Part shown: one piece after another, positions 34,614 through 43,777 of the stretch
Layout: every line of letters begins with the position of its first letter
How positions within the stretch are numbered: the first letter of the stretch is position 1
Assembly (NCBI RefSeq): GCF_028649435.1
Contig: NZ_JAQSIN010000004.1
Length of the DNA: 64,000 nt
Source of the DNA: Curvibacter microcysteis
Lineage (GTDB): Bacteria; Pseudomonadota; Gammaproteobacteria; Burkholderiales; Burkholderiaceae_C
Direction: 5' to 3' (one strand)
Made by a program: the position numbers and the translations under genes
The notes under the pieces: model-generated
Told to the model about the DNA's origin: nothing
What the model saw: the letters and a program-made list of their open reading frames with translations, nothing else
The model's database searches: none

Positions 34614-35320
34614 GCGCGCCGCTGCACATCGGCATCGTCGGCTGCTCGGCCGAAGGCGCGGCCCTGTGCTACCGCACGGTGTGCGAAGAGGGCGCGCGCT
34701 GGCTGGGCCCGCACGGCCACCCCGAGGTGTCGCTTCACACACCCTCACTGCGGCACTATGTGGACTGCCTGGAGCGCCAGGACCTCGCCGGTGTGGCCGC
34801 GCTCATGCTCGACTCCGCCCACAAGCTGGCCGCGGCCGGCGCCGACTTCCTGATCTGCCCCGACAACACCATTCACCAGGCCTTTGAGCAGGTGCGACCT
34901 CACTCCCCCCGGCCCTGGCTGCACATCGCCGAGGTGGTGGCCGAGGCTGCCCGCGCCCGCGGCTTTCGCCGTCTGGGCCTGACCGGCACGCGCTGGCTGC
35001 TCGACAGCGGGGTCTACCCGCAGGCCTTGGCTGCCCAAGGCCTGGACTGTGTGCGGCCCACGCCCGAAGTGCGCGCAGCCATGGGCCAACTGATCATGGA
35101 CGAGCTGGTGCGCGGGGTGCTCAAAGCGGCCTCCGTGCAGCGCTTTCAAGCCTGGGTGCAGGACTTTCAGCAACAGGGCTGCGACGCCGTGGTGCTGGGC
35201 TGCACCGAGATTCCGCTGATCCTCAACGACAGCAACTCGGCCCTGCCCACACTGGACTCCACCCGCTTGCTGGCCCGCGCCGCCCTGTGCCGCGCCCTGG
35301 GGCCCGAGCCCGGCGCCTGA
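34610..35320 (+). CDS. Aspartate/glutamate racemase family protein
   Basis: 236 residues. Two-domain Asp/Glu racemase fold: N-terminal HIGIVGCSAEGAALCYR, first-cysteine loop ICPDNTIHQ and second-cysteine motif LGCTEIPLI. The first loop reads C-P-D-N-T rather than the common C-N-T, still keeping the catalytic cysteine. It should interconvert D- and L-amino acids or act as a related isomerase; the substrate is not predictable. Position inside a DNA-repair operon, with 4-bp overlap to tag, is odd for such an enzyme and may simply reflect gene packing. Confidence 0.85.
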   Translation: MSAPLHIGIVGCSAEGAALCYRTVCEEGARWLGPHGHPEVSLHTPSLRHYVDCLERQDLAGVAALMLDSAHKLAAAGADFLICPDNTIHQAFEQVRPHSPRPWLHIAEVVAEAARARGFRRLGLTGTRWLLDSGVYPQALAAQGLDCVRPTPEVRAAMGQLIMDELVRGVLKAASVQRFQAWVQDFQQQGCDAVVLGCTEIPLILNDSNSALPTLDSTRLLARAALCRALGPEPGA

Positions 35321-35331
35321 GGGGGCCATGC

Positions 35332-36216
35332 ATGGCATTCAAGCTCAGCCGCTTTCACCGCACCCGCTTGATGGGCATCTGGCGCTCGGCCGGCTGGCCC
35401 TGCAAGGACGGCCTGGAAATCGACCTGCTGGCCGCTGGCCTGGTGCAGCTGCACACCAGCGCCGAAGGGCATGAAACCCTCAAGCTCACCGACGCTGGCA
35501 TCCAGGAACTGGCCGAGGCCCGGCAACGCAGCCAGCGCGCCCTGAGCGCCCACGACCGCCTGGCCCAGCGCTTTGCCGAGCAGCTGCTGGGCAGTGGCCG
35601 CATCGTGTGGCGCGAGCTGGCGCTGCGCGCGGCCCTCGAAGCGCCCAGCCAGGCGCCGGAGGCCACCAGCGCCGCCCCCACCGAGGTCTTGGCCTCCTCG
35701 TCAGCACCTGCTGCCGAGGAGGCGGCGCCCCTGGCCCGGCTGTGGAGCGACCAAGAACTGCCCCTGGCCCCGGCGCCCGCCCCGCACACCTGGCGCATGG
35801 CGCGGCCGGACCTGTTTTCGGTGCGCAACACCTCGGTCGCGCGCTACCTGCAGCCCATGGTGCACGAGATCAAGTTCAGCCGCGCCGACCTGCTGTCCGA
35901 CCTGCGCCACGCCGCCAAGCGCGAGGCCTACGAATGGCTGTGCGAGGCCTGCTACTACGTGTTCCCGGCGGGCGTGGCCAAGGCCAACGAGATCCCTGAG
36001 CACCTGGGCATCTGGCTGCTGCACGGCCCGGTGGAAAGCGGCGAATTCGAGCTGCTGCGCCCGGCCCGCCACCAGCCCTGCACGCTGCCGTTTGCGGTGT
36101 GGATGGCCTTGTCCAAAGCCAGCCCGGTGCGCAGCGAAGCCGAGCGCAGCCAGGCCCGGCTCGGCGATGGTGGCGAGGACGCCAGCGAAGCCAACGCCCC
36201 TGAGGGCCTTGAGTGA
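35332..36216 (+). CDS. PD-(D/E)XK-like nuclease-domain protein (uncharacterised)
   Basis: 294 residues from ATG 35332, which has GAGGGGG upstream; an in-frame start at 35287 is less likely. The N-terminal part (AFKLSRFHRTRLMGIWRSAGW) resembles a winged-helix/ArsR-like unit, then an Ala/Pro linker, then a C-terminal domain with RPDLFSVRN, VHEIKFSRADLLSDLR and YEWLCEACYYVFP. The D ... E-x-K spacing fits the PD-(D/E)XK nuclease fold. I know of no assigned function. It overlaps the helicase gene start by 4 bp and shares its SOS operator, so a joint role in processing damaged DNA is the natural inference. Confidence 0.65.
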   Translation: MAFKLSRFHRTRLMGIWRSAGWPCKDGLEIDLLAAGLVQLHTSAEGHETLKLTDAGIQELAEARQRSQRALSAHDRLAQRFAEQLLGSGRIVWRELALRAALEAPSQAPEATSAAPTEVLASSSAPAAEEAAPLARLWSDQELPLAPAPAPHTWRMARPDLFSVRNTSVARYLQPMVHEIKFSRADLLSDLRHAAKREAYEWLCEACYYVFPAGVAKANEIPEHLGIWLLHGPVESGEFELLRPARHQPCTLPFAVWMALSKASPVRSEAERSQARLGDGGEDASEANAPEGLE

Positions 36217-38543
36217 CCGCCGCCGCGCCGGCCCCTGAGGCAGCGCCTGAGCCGGCCGTCTACACCGTGGCGGTGCGCGAGCTGTGTGAATTCACCGCCA
36301 AACACGGCGACCTGGACCTGCGCTTCACCCCCTCGCCCAGCGCCCAGGAGGGCGTAGCGGGCCACGGCACCGTGGTGGCACGGCGCGGCGCCGTCTACCA
36401 GGCCGAAGTCAGCCTCAGTGGGGATTACCAAGGCCGCCTGCGCGTGCGCGGCCGGGCCGACGGGCTGGACCCCAGCGCACCCCGGCTGGAAGAAATCAAA
36501 ACCCACAAAGGCCCGCTGGAGCGGCAAAACCCCGCCCAACGCACGCTGCACTGGGCCCAGGCCCTGGTCTACGGCTGGCTGTACTGCCAGCAAGCGGGCT
36601 TGAGCGAACTGGAGCTGGCCCTGGTGTACTTCGAGGTCGGCTCGCAACAAGAAACGGTCTTCACGCGCCGCCTCAGCGCGGCCGAACTGCAAGCGCATTT
36701 CGACACCCAATGCGCCCGCTTCCTGGCCTGGGCCGAACAACAACTGGCGCACCGCCAAACACGTGATGCGGCTTTGACGGCCCTGCGTTTCCCATTCGCC
36801 GACTTCCGCACCGGCCAGCGCCCTTTGGCCGAGGCCGTGTACCGGGGCGCGCAGGCCGGCCTGTGCCTGCTGGCCCAGGCGCCCACGGGCATCGGCAAGA
36901 CCTTGGGCACGCTGTTCCCCCTGCTCAAAGCGGGCCCGGCCCAGGCCCTGGACAAGGTGTTCTTCCTGGCGGCCAAAACCTCGGGCCGGCAACTGGCACT
37001 GCACGCGCTGGACCAACTCGCCCCCCGGCAAGCCCTGCCGCTGCGCGTGCTGGAGCTGGTGGCCCGCGACAAAGCCTGCGAGTACCCCGACCGCGCCTGC
37101 CACGGTGAATCCTGCCCGCTGGCCCAGGGCTTTTACGACCGCCTGCCCGCCGCCCGCCAAGACGCCTTGACCGGCCCCGCACCCCAGGCCCACGGCCCCT
37201 GGCGACTGGACCAGGCCCAGGTGCGTACCGTGGCCCTGCGCCACCAGGTCTGCCCCTACTACCTGAGCCAGGAACTGGCGCGCTGGGTCGACCTGGTGGT
37301 GGGCGACTACAACTACTACTTCGACGCCAGTGCCCTGCTGTGGGGCCTGAGCCAGGCCAACCATTGGCGCGTCGCCTTGCTGGTGGACGAGGCGCACAAC
37401 CTGGTCGAGCGCGCGCGCCACATGTACAGCGCCGAGTTGCTGCCCGAGGCCCTGGCCCAGGCGCGCCGGGGCAGCACTGCGCAGCGTTTTGCCCCCGTCA
37501 AAAAAGCCCTGGCCCAGTTGCGCCGCCAGTGGCTGGCGCTGGACAAGGCCCAGCCCCTGGCCTACGCCGTCTACCCCCAAGTGCCCGACAAGCTGCTCAA
37601 GGCGCTGCAGCAATGCAGCCAAACCCTGGGCACGCACCAGGCCGAGCACCCCACCGAGTTCGACCCCGCACTGCGCCAGTTCTACTTCGACGTGCTGCAA
37701 GCCTGTCGCCTGGCCGAGTCGCTGGACACCCACTCGCTGTTCGACGCCAGCCAGCCCAGCCCGCCCGAGCCCGGGCGCTCGCGCCTGTGCCTGCGCAACC
37801 TGGTGCCCGCGCCCTTTTTGGCGCCCCGCTGGGCCGGCGCGCACAGCAGCACCTTGTTCTCGGCCACGCTGCAGCCACCGCACTACCACGCGCAGCTGCT
37901 GGGCCTGCCCGAGGCGCACCGCACGCTGGAGGTCGAGTCGCCCTTCGAAGCGGCCCAACTGCAGGTGCACACCGCGCGCCACCTGTCCACCCGCTACGCC
38001 GATCGCGCGGCCTCGCTGGCACCGCTGGTGGCCTTGATGGCGGCCCAGTACCAGGCCCAGCCCGGCAATTACCTGGCGTTTTTCAGCAGCTACGACTACC
38101 TGCAGCAGGTGGCCGAGCTGATGGCCCAAACCCACCCCGAGCTGCCCTGCTGGAGCCAGTCGCGCCGCATGCAGGAAGCCGAGCAACAGGCTTTTTTGGC
38201 GCGCTTCAGCGACGCCAGCCAGGGCATTGGTTTTGCCGTGCTGGGCGGGGCCTTTGCCGAGGGCATCGACCTGCCCGGGCGGCGCTTGATTGGGGCTTTT
38301 GTCGCCACCTTGGGCCTGCCCCAGGTCAACCCCGTCAACGAGCAAATACGCCAACGCCTGCAGGTCTTGTTTGGCGCCGGCTACGACTACACCTACCTCT
38401 ACCCCGGCTTGCAAAAAGTCGTGCAGGCGGCGGGGCGCGTGATCCGCGGCCCGGGCGACCAAGGCGTGGTGCACCTGATGGACGACCGCTTTGCCCGCCC
38501 CGAAGTGCGCCAGTGGCTGCCGCGCTGGTGGGCGCTGGATTGA
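36213..38543 (+). CDS. DinG/XPD-like helicase with N-terminal RecB-type nuclease domain
   Basis: 776 residues from a GTG overlapping the upstream stop. The N-terminal ~180 residues look like a Cas4/RecB-type nuclease (GRADGLD ... LEEIKTHKG). The SF2 helicase follows: Walker A APTGIGKTLGTLFPLL (about 225), DEAH box LLVDEAHNLVERA (about 388), and motif VI-like VQAAGRVIRGPGDQGVV near the C-terminus. Four cysteines in KACEYPDRACHGESCPL and HQVCPYYL are placed as in the Fe-S domain of DinG/XPD. It should unwind DNA 5'-3' with coupled nuclease activity. DinG is a classic SOS gene; this paralogue is in a LexA-controlled operon. Confidence 0.9.
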   Translation: MTAAAPAPEAAPEPAVYTVAVRELCEFTAKHGDLDLRFTPSPSAQEGVAGHGTVVARRGAVYQAEVSLSGDYQGRLRVRGRADGLDPSAPRLEEIKTHKGPLERQNPAQRTLHWAQALVYGWLYCQQAGLSELELALVYFEVGSQQETVFTRRLSAAELQAHFDTQCARFLAWAEQQLAHRQTRDAALTALRFPFADFRTGQRPLAEAVYRGAQAGLCLLAQAPTGIGKTLGTLFPLLKAGPAQALDKVFFLAAKTSGRQLALHALDQLAPRQALPLRVLELVARDKACEYPDRACHGESCPLAQGFYDRLPAARQDALTGPAPQAHGPWRLDQAQVRTVALRHQVCPYYLSQELARWVDLVVGDYNYYFDASALLWGLSQANHWRVALLVDEAHNLVERARHMYSAELLPEALAQARRGSTAQRFAPVKKALAQLRRQWLALDKAQPLAYAVYPQVPDKLLKALQQCSQTLGTHQAEHPTEFDPALRQFYFDVLQACRLAESLDTHSLFDASQPSPPEPGRSRLCLRNLVPAPFLAPRWAGAHSSTLFSATLQPPHYHAQLLGLPEAHRTLEVESPFEAAQLQVHTARHLSTRYADRAASLAPLVALMAAQYQAQPGNYLAFFSSYDYLQQVAELMAQTHPELPCWSQSRRMQEAEQQAFLARFSDASQGIGFAVLGGAFAEGIDLPGRRLIGAFVATLGLPQVNPVNEQIRQRLQVLFGAGYDYTYLYPGLQKVVQAAGRVIRGPGDQGVVHLMDDRFARPEVRQWLPRWWALD

Positions 38544-38588
38544 CGACTGACAACGCAAGCTCGGGCCCCTGCGGCACACTGGCACCCC

Positions 38589-38981
38589 ATGGAACTCCTG
38601 TTGGAATTGCTGCTTGAGTTGTTCGGTGAGGTCGCCTGGCAGGTGCTGGCCGAGCTCCTGGCCGAATGGGGCCTGCACCTGAACCGAGAGCGCCGCGCGC
38701 GGCGCGCCCTGCACCCGCTGCTCAGCCTGCTGGGCTACGCGGTGCTGGGCCTGGCCGCCGGGGCACTGAGCCTGTTGTTGCTGCCCCAGGCCCTGCTGCC
38801 CAGCCCCGGCTGGCGCGTGGCCAACCTGCTGCTGTCGCCACTGCTGAGCGGCGCGGTGCTGACCCTGATCGCCCACTGGCGCCGACCCGGTGACCCCGAG
38901 GTCTTGTTGCGCACCCGCTTCATGCAAGGCCTGCTGTTCGCCCTGGCCATGGCGGCCGTGCGTTTTGCCGCCACGGCTTGA
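38589..38981 (+). CDS. Small integral membrane protein, function unknown
   Basis: 130 residues. An amphipathic leucine-rich N-terminus (MELLLELLLELFGEVAWQVL) precedes a basic patch (RERRARRALH) and three hydrophobic helices (about 50-72, 78-98 and 108-128). No family recognised. The gene starts 45 bp after the helicase and may be its read-through neighbour; it converges on the MATE gene after 30 bp. The regular amphipathic start could associate with the membrane surface. Confidence 0.65.
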   Translation: MELLLELLLELFGEVAWQVLAELLAEWGLHLNRERRARRALHPLLSLLGYAVLGLAAGALSLLLLPQALLPSPGWRVANLLLSPLLSGAVLTLIAHWRRPGDPEVLLRTRFMQGLLFALAMAAVRFAATA

Positions 38982-39011
38982 ACCCGGGGGCCAGGCTGAG
39001 TTGGCGCGGCC

Positions 39012-40394
39012 TCAGACCAGGCGGCGGATCGGGCGGCGCCGCCAGACCAGGCGGTAGTAGGTGCCTTGCAGCACCAGCATGGCGATGAAGGCCACCGGGT
39101 AGGCCAGCCACACGCCCTCGATGCCGATCTGCCGGCTGGCCAGCACGGCCACCGGCACCTCCACACCCAGGATGCAGAAGATTGAAATCAAGGTCGGCAC
39201 CAGCACCGAGCCACTGGCACGCATCACGCCGGACAGCACACTGGCCATGCCAAACACCACGCTGCTCCACAGCATGATGTGCAGCAGGCTCTGGGCCAAC
39301 TCCAGCACCGGCGCGCTGGTGATGAAAAAGCCAATCACCGGGCGCGAGAACAGGTAGGCCACCGACACCAGAGAGCCCGTCAGCACCAGGTTCATCAGCA
39401 GGCCGGTGCGCGCGATGGCGCCCAGGCGCTCGCTGCGGCCCGCGCCAATCGCCTGAGCCCCCAGGATGGAGGCGGTGATGGCGATCGAGATGGCCGGGAA
39501 CTGCACATAGGCCACGATCTGGTTCACCGCGCCATAAGCCGCCGTGGCGTCCGAACCAAAACCGTTGACCAGGGACAGCAGGGCCAGCTCCGCCAGCGAG
39601 ATGACGATCATCTGCAAGCCCGTGGGCACGCCAATGCGCAGCACCGTGGCCAGCAGCTGGGGCTGGATGCGCAGGTGGCGCAGCAGCTCGGCGTCCGGTG
39701 CCAGCGGGTGCAGGCGGCGGCGCAAATGCCAGCCCAGCCACAGCAGCGCGCAGGCGGTGGACAGCACCGAGGCCAGCGCCCCGCTGGCCACGCCCATCTT
39801 GGGCAGGCCCAGCCAGCCCAGGATGAAGGCCGGCGTGAACACCAGCCCCAGCACGGTGGACAGCAGCAGCGCGCGCAGCGGCGTCACGGTGTCGCTGACG
39901 CCGCGCAACATGGCGGTGGACAGCAAAAACAAAAACATCAGCGGCATGTTCAGCAGCACGATGCGCGCGTAGCTCGTGGCCTCGTCCAGGATGTTGGCCG
40001 GCGTGCCCAGGGCCTGCATCAGCGCCCCCGTGAAGCTGCCGCCCAGCAGCGCCACCACCAAGCCCAGCAACAAGGCCACACACAGCGCTGTGCCGGCAAT
40101 CGCCTTGACCCGGCTGGGCTCACGCGCGCCCCAGGCCTGACCAATCAGCACCGAGGAGCCCGCCCCCAGGCCGATGATGAAGGACACGCAGAAAAACGCC
40201 ACCGGAAAGAAACCCGACACCGCCGCCATGGCCTGCACGCCCAGGATCTGGCCGATGTAGATGTTGTTGATGGTGCCCGACAGGGCCTGCAAGATGTTGC
40301 TGACCAACATCGGCCCCAGAAAGCCCAAGAAAACCCGCCACAAGGGCCGCGTGTCAGGCGGCGCAGCGCTGGCGGCGGCGGCCGTCGTGCTCAT
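39012..40394 (-). CDS. MATE family efflux transporter
   Basis: 460 residues from ATG 40394, preceded by AGGGGGCG on its strand; the frame opening to 40592 is not credible. Twelve hydrophobic helices in two related halves (PMLVSNILQALSGTINNIYIG in the first, IGVPTGLQMIVISLAELALLS in the second), as in NorM/DinF-type drug:cation antiporters. It exports organic cations or drugs across the inner membrane using a cation gradient. No regulator is adjacent. The family assignment is firm; the substrate is unknown. Confidence 0.92.
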   Translation of the reverse strand: MSTTAAAASAAPPDTRPLWRVFLGFLGPMLVSNILQALSGTINNIYIGQILGVQAMAAVSGFFPVAFFCVSFIIGLGAGSSVLIGQAWGAREPSRVKAIAGTALCVALLLGLVVALLGGSFTGALMQALGTPANILDEATSYARIVLLNMPLMFLFLLSTAMLRGVSDTVTPLRALLLSTVLGLVFTPAFILGWLGLPKMGVASGALASVLSTACALLWLGWHLRRRLHPLAPDAELLRHLRIQPQLLATVLRIGVPTGLQMIVISLAELALLSLVNGFGSDATAAYGAVNQIVAYVQFPAISIAITASILGAQAIGAGRSERLGAIARTGLLMNLVLTGSLVSVAYLFSRPVIGFFITSAPVLELAQSLLHIMLWSSVVFGMASVLSGVMRASGSVLVPTLISIFCILGVEVPVAVLASRQIGIEGVWLAYPVAFIAMLVLQGTYYRLVWRRRPIRRLV

Positions 40395-40659
40395 GCGCGC
40401 CCCCTGCATAAGGCCATGGGGAAGTCTGGCGCGGAATCCGCTGTGTGCATGGGAGCTGTCCTTGGCGAGGGCCAAAATCAAAAACTCTAACAGGGCCGGG
40501 CCGCGCGTCGGCCCGCTGCGCACAGAGTCCCTTGGCACCAGCACCGGCTGACCCAGCGCGCGACCCACGGCTCCCGAGGCGGGCCCAGGCACTGTCCCAA
40601 GTCAAGCCCGCCTGGGGCGGGGCTCTTACACTGTCGGGCTGATTTTTGGAACACGCCCC

Positions 40660-41016
40660 ATGAGCCTCACGCCCCCCGCCTGCCCGCAATGCGGTCTCGA
40701 CAACACCTACGCCGATGGCGAGCAATTCATTTGCCCGGACTGCGCCCATGAGTGGCCCGCCCAGGCCGAGGCCAGCGAAGACGATGCGCCCGCCGGCGAC
40801 GGCATCATTCGCGACGCCAATGGCCAGCCCCTGGCCGACGGCGACGCCGTGCTGCTGATCAAGGACTTGAAGGTCAAGGGCTCGTCCACCGTGCTCAAGA
40901 AGGGCACCAAGGTCAAAAGCATCCGACTGGTGCACGACAACGGCGACCACGATGTGGACTGCAAGACCGACCTGGGCAACTTCATGCTCAAGTCCGTGTT
41001 CCTGAAAAAAGCCTGA
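40660..41016 (+). CDS. yjdM: PhnA/YjdM family zinc-ribbon protein
   Basis: 118 residues. An N-terminal zinc ribbon (CPQCGLDNTYADGEQFICPDC, two CxxC pairs about residues 9-31) is followed by an SH3-like beta domain (GQPLADGDAVLLIKDLKVKG, LVHDNGDHDVDCKTDLGNF). This matches E. coli YjdM (formerly PhnA), which despite the old name is not proven to act in phosphonate use. A cytosolic metal-binding role is all that can be said. It precedes the DAHP synthase gene by 36 bp. Confidence 0.93.
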   Translation: MSLTPPACPQCGLDNTYADGEQFICPDCAHEWPAQAEASEDDAPAGDGIIRDANGQPLADGDAVLLIKDLKVKGSSTVLKKGTKVKSIRLVHDNGDHDVDCKTDLGNFMLKSVFLKKA

Positions 41017-41052
41017 GTCCCGCGACCCGCCCCCACGACAAGAGCCCGCCCC

Positions 41053-42147
41053 ATGAGCCCCACCGCCCAAAGCACCCACGACACCACCCGCATTGACGAC
41101 ACCCGCATCCGTGCAGTGCGCCCGCTGATCACGCCCGCCCTGCTGCAGGAATGGCTGCCCGCGCCCGAGGCCGCGCAAGCCCTGGTGGAGAACAGCCGCG
41201 CCGCCATCTCCCGCGTGCTGCACGGCACGGACGACCGGCTGGTGGTGGTGGTGGGGCCGTGTTCCATCCACGACCACGCCCAGGCCATGGACTACGCCCG
41301 CCAACTGAAGGCCCAAGCCGACGCGCTGAGCGAAGACCTGCTGGTGGTGATGCGCGTGTACTTTGAAAAGCCGCGCACCACGGTCGGCTGGAAGGGCTAC
41401 ATCAACGACCCGCACCTGGACGGCAGCTTTGCCATCAACGAAGGCCTGGAGCTGGCGCGCAAGCTGCTGCTCGACGTGCTGGCCCTGGGCCTGCCCGTGG
41501 GCACCGAGTTCCTGGACTTGCTGAGCCCGCAGTTCATCAGCGACCTGGTGAGCTGGGGCGCCATCGGCGCGCGCACCACCGAAAGCCAAAGCCACCGCCA
41601 ACTGGTCAGTGGCCTGAGCTGCCCGGTGGGGCTGAAGAACGGCACCGACGGCGGCGTCAAGGTCGCGGCCGATGCCATCCAGGCCGCGCAAGCGCCCCAT
41701 GCCTTCATGGGCATGACCAAGATGGGCCAGGCCGCCATCTTCGAGACCCGCGGCAACGACGACTGCCACGTCATCCTGCGCGGTGGCAAGCAGCCCAACT
41801 ACAGCGCCGCCGACGTCAACGCAGCCTGCGCCCTGCTCAAGGCCTCCGGCCTGCGCGAGCAGCTGATGGTGGACGTGTCGCACGCCAACAGCAGCAAACA
41901 GCACCGCAAGCAAATCGAGGTCGCGGCCGATGTGGCGCAGCAAATCGCGGCAGGCGACACGCGCATCACCGGCCTCATGATCGAAAGCCACCTGCAAGAA
42001 GGCCGCCAGGACATCGTGCCGGGCCAGGCGCTGCAGCCGGGTGTGTCGGTGACCGACGCCTGCATCAGCTTTGAGCAAACCGTGCCCGTGCTGCAAGGCC
42101 TGGCCGCGGCCGTGCGCCAGCGCCGCCAGGCGCGCGCCACGGCTTGA
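41053..42147 (+). CDS. aroG: 3-deoxy-7-phosphoheptulonate (DAHP) synthase, class I
   Basis: 364 residues. It condenses phosphoenolpyruvate and erythrose 4-phosphate as the first step of aromatic amino-acid synthesis. Conserved text includes VVVVGPCSIHDHAQAMDYAR, MRVYFEKPRTTVGWKGYINDP, IGARTTESQSHRQLVSGLS and VDVSHANSSKQHRKQ, the metal and substrate contacts of the AroF/G/H type. Which feedback inhibitor (Phe, Tyr or Trp) it responds to cannot be told, so the symbol is a family-level choice. It is separated from yjdM by a short gap and may be co-transcribed. Confidence 0.94.
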   Translation: MSPTAQSTHDTTRIDDTRIRAVRPLITPALLQEWLPAPEAAQALVENSRAAISRVLHGTDDRLVVVVGPCSIHDHAQAMDYARQLKAQADALSEDLLVVMRVYFEKPRTTVGWKGYINDPHLDGSFAINEGLELARKLLLDVLALGLPVGTEFLDLLSPQFISDLVSWGAIGARTTESQSHRQLVSGLSCPVGLKNGTDGGVKVAADAIQAAQAPHAFMGMTKMGQAAIFETRGNDDCHVILRGGKQPNYSAADVNAACALLKASGLREQLMVDVSHANSSKQHRKQIEVAADVAQQIAAGDTRITGLMIESHLQEGRQDIVPGQALQPGVSVTDACISFEQTVPVLQGLAAAVRQRRQARATA

Positions 42148-42281
42148 GCATCCCCCCGTGGCGCCCGTGCAAATGCACTGAAGCCACTGGGGTCTGCCTC
42201 GGCTGGCTTCACGGGACTCCACTAAACTGAAGCCCTCAGTCACCCTGCGCCTGGCCTTGACGGCCGGCGTCCGCGAGCGCC

Positions 42282-43760
42282 ATGACGACGACCCTGCCCA
42301 CCGACTTCGAACACATTTTTGAACTGGCTCCGGTCTCCTTGTGGCTGGAGGACTTCAGCGCGCTCAAGCGCTTCTTCGAGCGCTTGCGCGCCGAAGGTGT
42401 GACCGACCTCAAGACCCACCTCATCCACCGGCCAGCGCTGGTGGCCGAGGGCACGGCCTGCATCCGCGTGCTGCGGGTCAACGCCCAGACCCTGAAGCTG
42501 TTCGCGGCGCGCGACCCCGCCCACCTGTTGGACAACCTGGGCCAGGTGTTCCGCGACGACATGTTGGAGCAGGTGGTCGAGGAATGGACCCAGCTCTGGG
42601 AAGGCCAGCTCGAGTTCAGCAACCAAACCGTCAACTACACCCTCGATGGGCGGCGCCTGGACGTGCTGGTGCGCGCGCGCATCCTGCAAGGGCACGAAGG
42701 CGACTGGGGCCGCGTGATGGTCTCGCTGGAAGACGTGACCGACAGCCAAAGCAACCTGAGCCGCCTGGCCCACAGCGAGCGGTACGCGCGCGACCTGTTC
42801 GAGCACTCACCGGTGTCGCTGTGGGTGGAGGACTTCAGCGCCGTCAAGCGCCTGCTCGACGAGGCGCGCGAGCAGGGCATCCGCGACTTCCCCACCTTCA
42901 TCCGTGTGCACCCCGAGTTTGTGACCCGCTGCATGCAGGAGATCCGCGTCATCGATGTGAACCGGCTCACGCTGGACATGTTTGGCGCCCGAGACAAGCA
43001 GCACCTGCTCAACAGCCTGGACCAGCTGTTCCGCGACGAAATGGTGGAGTCTTTTTCCGACCAACTGATCGACCTCTGGCAGGGCAAGCTGGAGCAGCAA
43101 CGCGAGGTCAGCAACTACTCGCTCAGCGGCGACAAGTTGCACATCCACATGCAGTTCTCGGTGCTGCAAGGGCACGAGGCCGATTGGGACCTGGTGCTGG
43201 TCTCCCTGGTCGACATCACGGCGCGCAAAAAGGCCGAGGCCTACCTGGAGTACCTGGGCAAGCACGATGTGCTGACCCGCTTGCGCAACCGCGCCTACTA
43301 CGCCGATGAGCTCAACCGCCTGGCCCGGCGCGGGCCCTGGCCGGTGAGCGTGCTGGTGATCGACCTCAATGGCCTGAAAAGCGTCAACGACGAAGAAGGC
43401 CATGCCGCCGGCGACGCGCTGCTGCGCCGCGCCGGTGAGGTGTTGGCCAAGGCCGTGGACAGTCCAGCCTGCGCAGCGCGCATCGGTGGGGATGAATTTG
43501 CCGTGCTGCTGCCCGCCACCGACGCTCGCGCAGCCCTGGCCATGCGCGAGCGCATTCTGTCCCTGCTGGAGCTGAACAACCAGTTCTACACCGGCCGGCC
43601 ACTCACCCTGTCCATGGGCATCGCGACCTGCCAGCAAGGCGAGTCGCTGGACGCTGCGGTGTCGCGCGCCGACCAGGCCATGTACGCTGAAAAAGCCCGC
43701 TACTACCAGCAACAAGATGCCGACCGCCGCCAAAACAGCGACGGATCCCCTGCCCCCTGA
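42282..43760 (+). CDS. Diguanylate cyclase with duplicated PAS-like sensor (PAS-PAS-GGDEF)
   Basis: 492 residues, no membrane helix. Two clearly related PAS-like units: FELAPVSLWLEDFSALKRFF (about residue 13) and FEHSPVSLWVEDFSAVKRLL (about 181), each followed by similar helices and ending in DVTDSQ / DITARKK linkers. The C-terminal GGDEF domain has an intact active site (RIGGDEFAVLLP, about 410) and the expected DLNGLKSVND nucleotide contact. It should make c-di-GMP from GTP in response to a cytosolic signal bound by the tandem PAS units. The internal duplication is striking. It lies 17 bp before the exonuclease gene. Confidence 0.93.
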   Translation: MTTTLPTDFEHIFELAPVSLWLEDFSALKRFFERLRAEGVTDLKTHLIHRPALVAEGTACIRVLRVNAQTLKLFAARDPAHLLDNLGQVFRDDMLEQVVEEWTQLWEGQLEFSNQTVNYTLDGRRLDVLVRARILQGHEGDWGRVMVSLEDVTDSQSNLSRLAHSERYARDLFEHSPVSLWVEDFSAVKRLLDEAREQGIRDFPTFIRVHPEFVTRCMQEIRVIDVNRLTLDMFGARDKQHLLNSLDQLFRDEMVESFSDQLIDLWQGKLEQQREVSNYSLSGDKLHIHMQFSVLQGHEADWDLVLVSLVDITARKKAEAYLEYLGKHDVLTRLRNRAYYADELNRLARRGPWPVSVLVIDLNGLKSVNDEEGHAAGDALLRRAGEVLAKAVDSPACAARIGGDEFAVLLPATDARAALAMRERILSLLELNNQFYTGRPLTLSMGIATCQQGESLDAAVSRADQAMYAEKARYYQQQDADRRQNSDGSPAP

Positions 43761-43777
43761 CACCCCAGACTGCCGCC

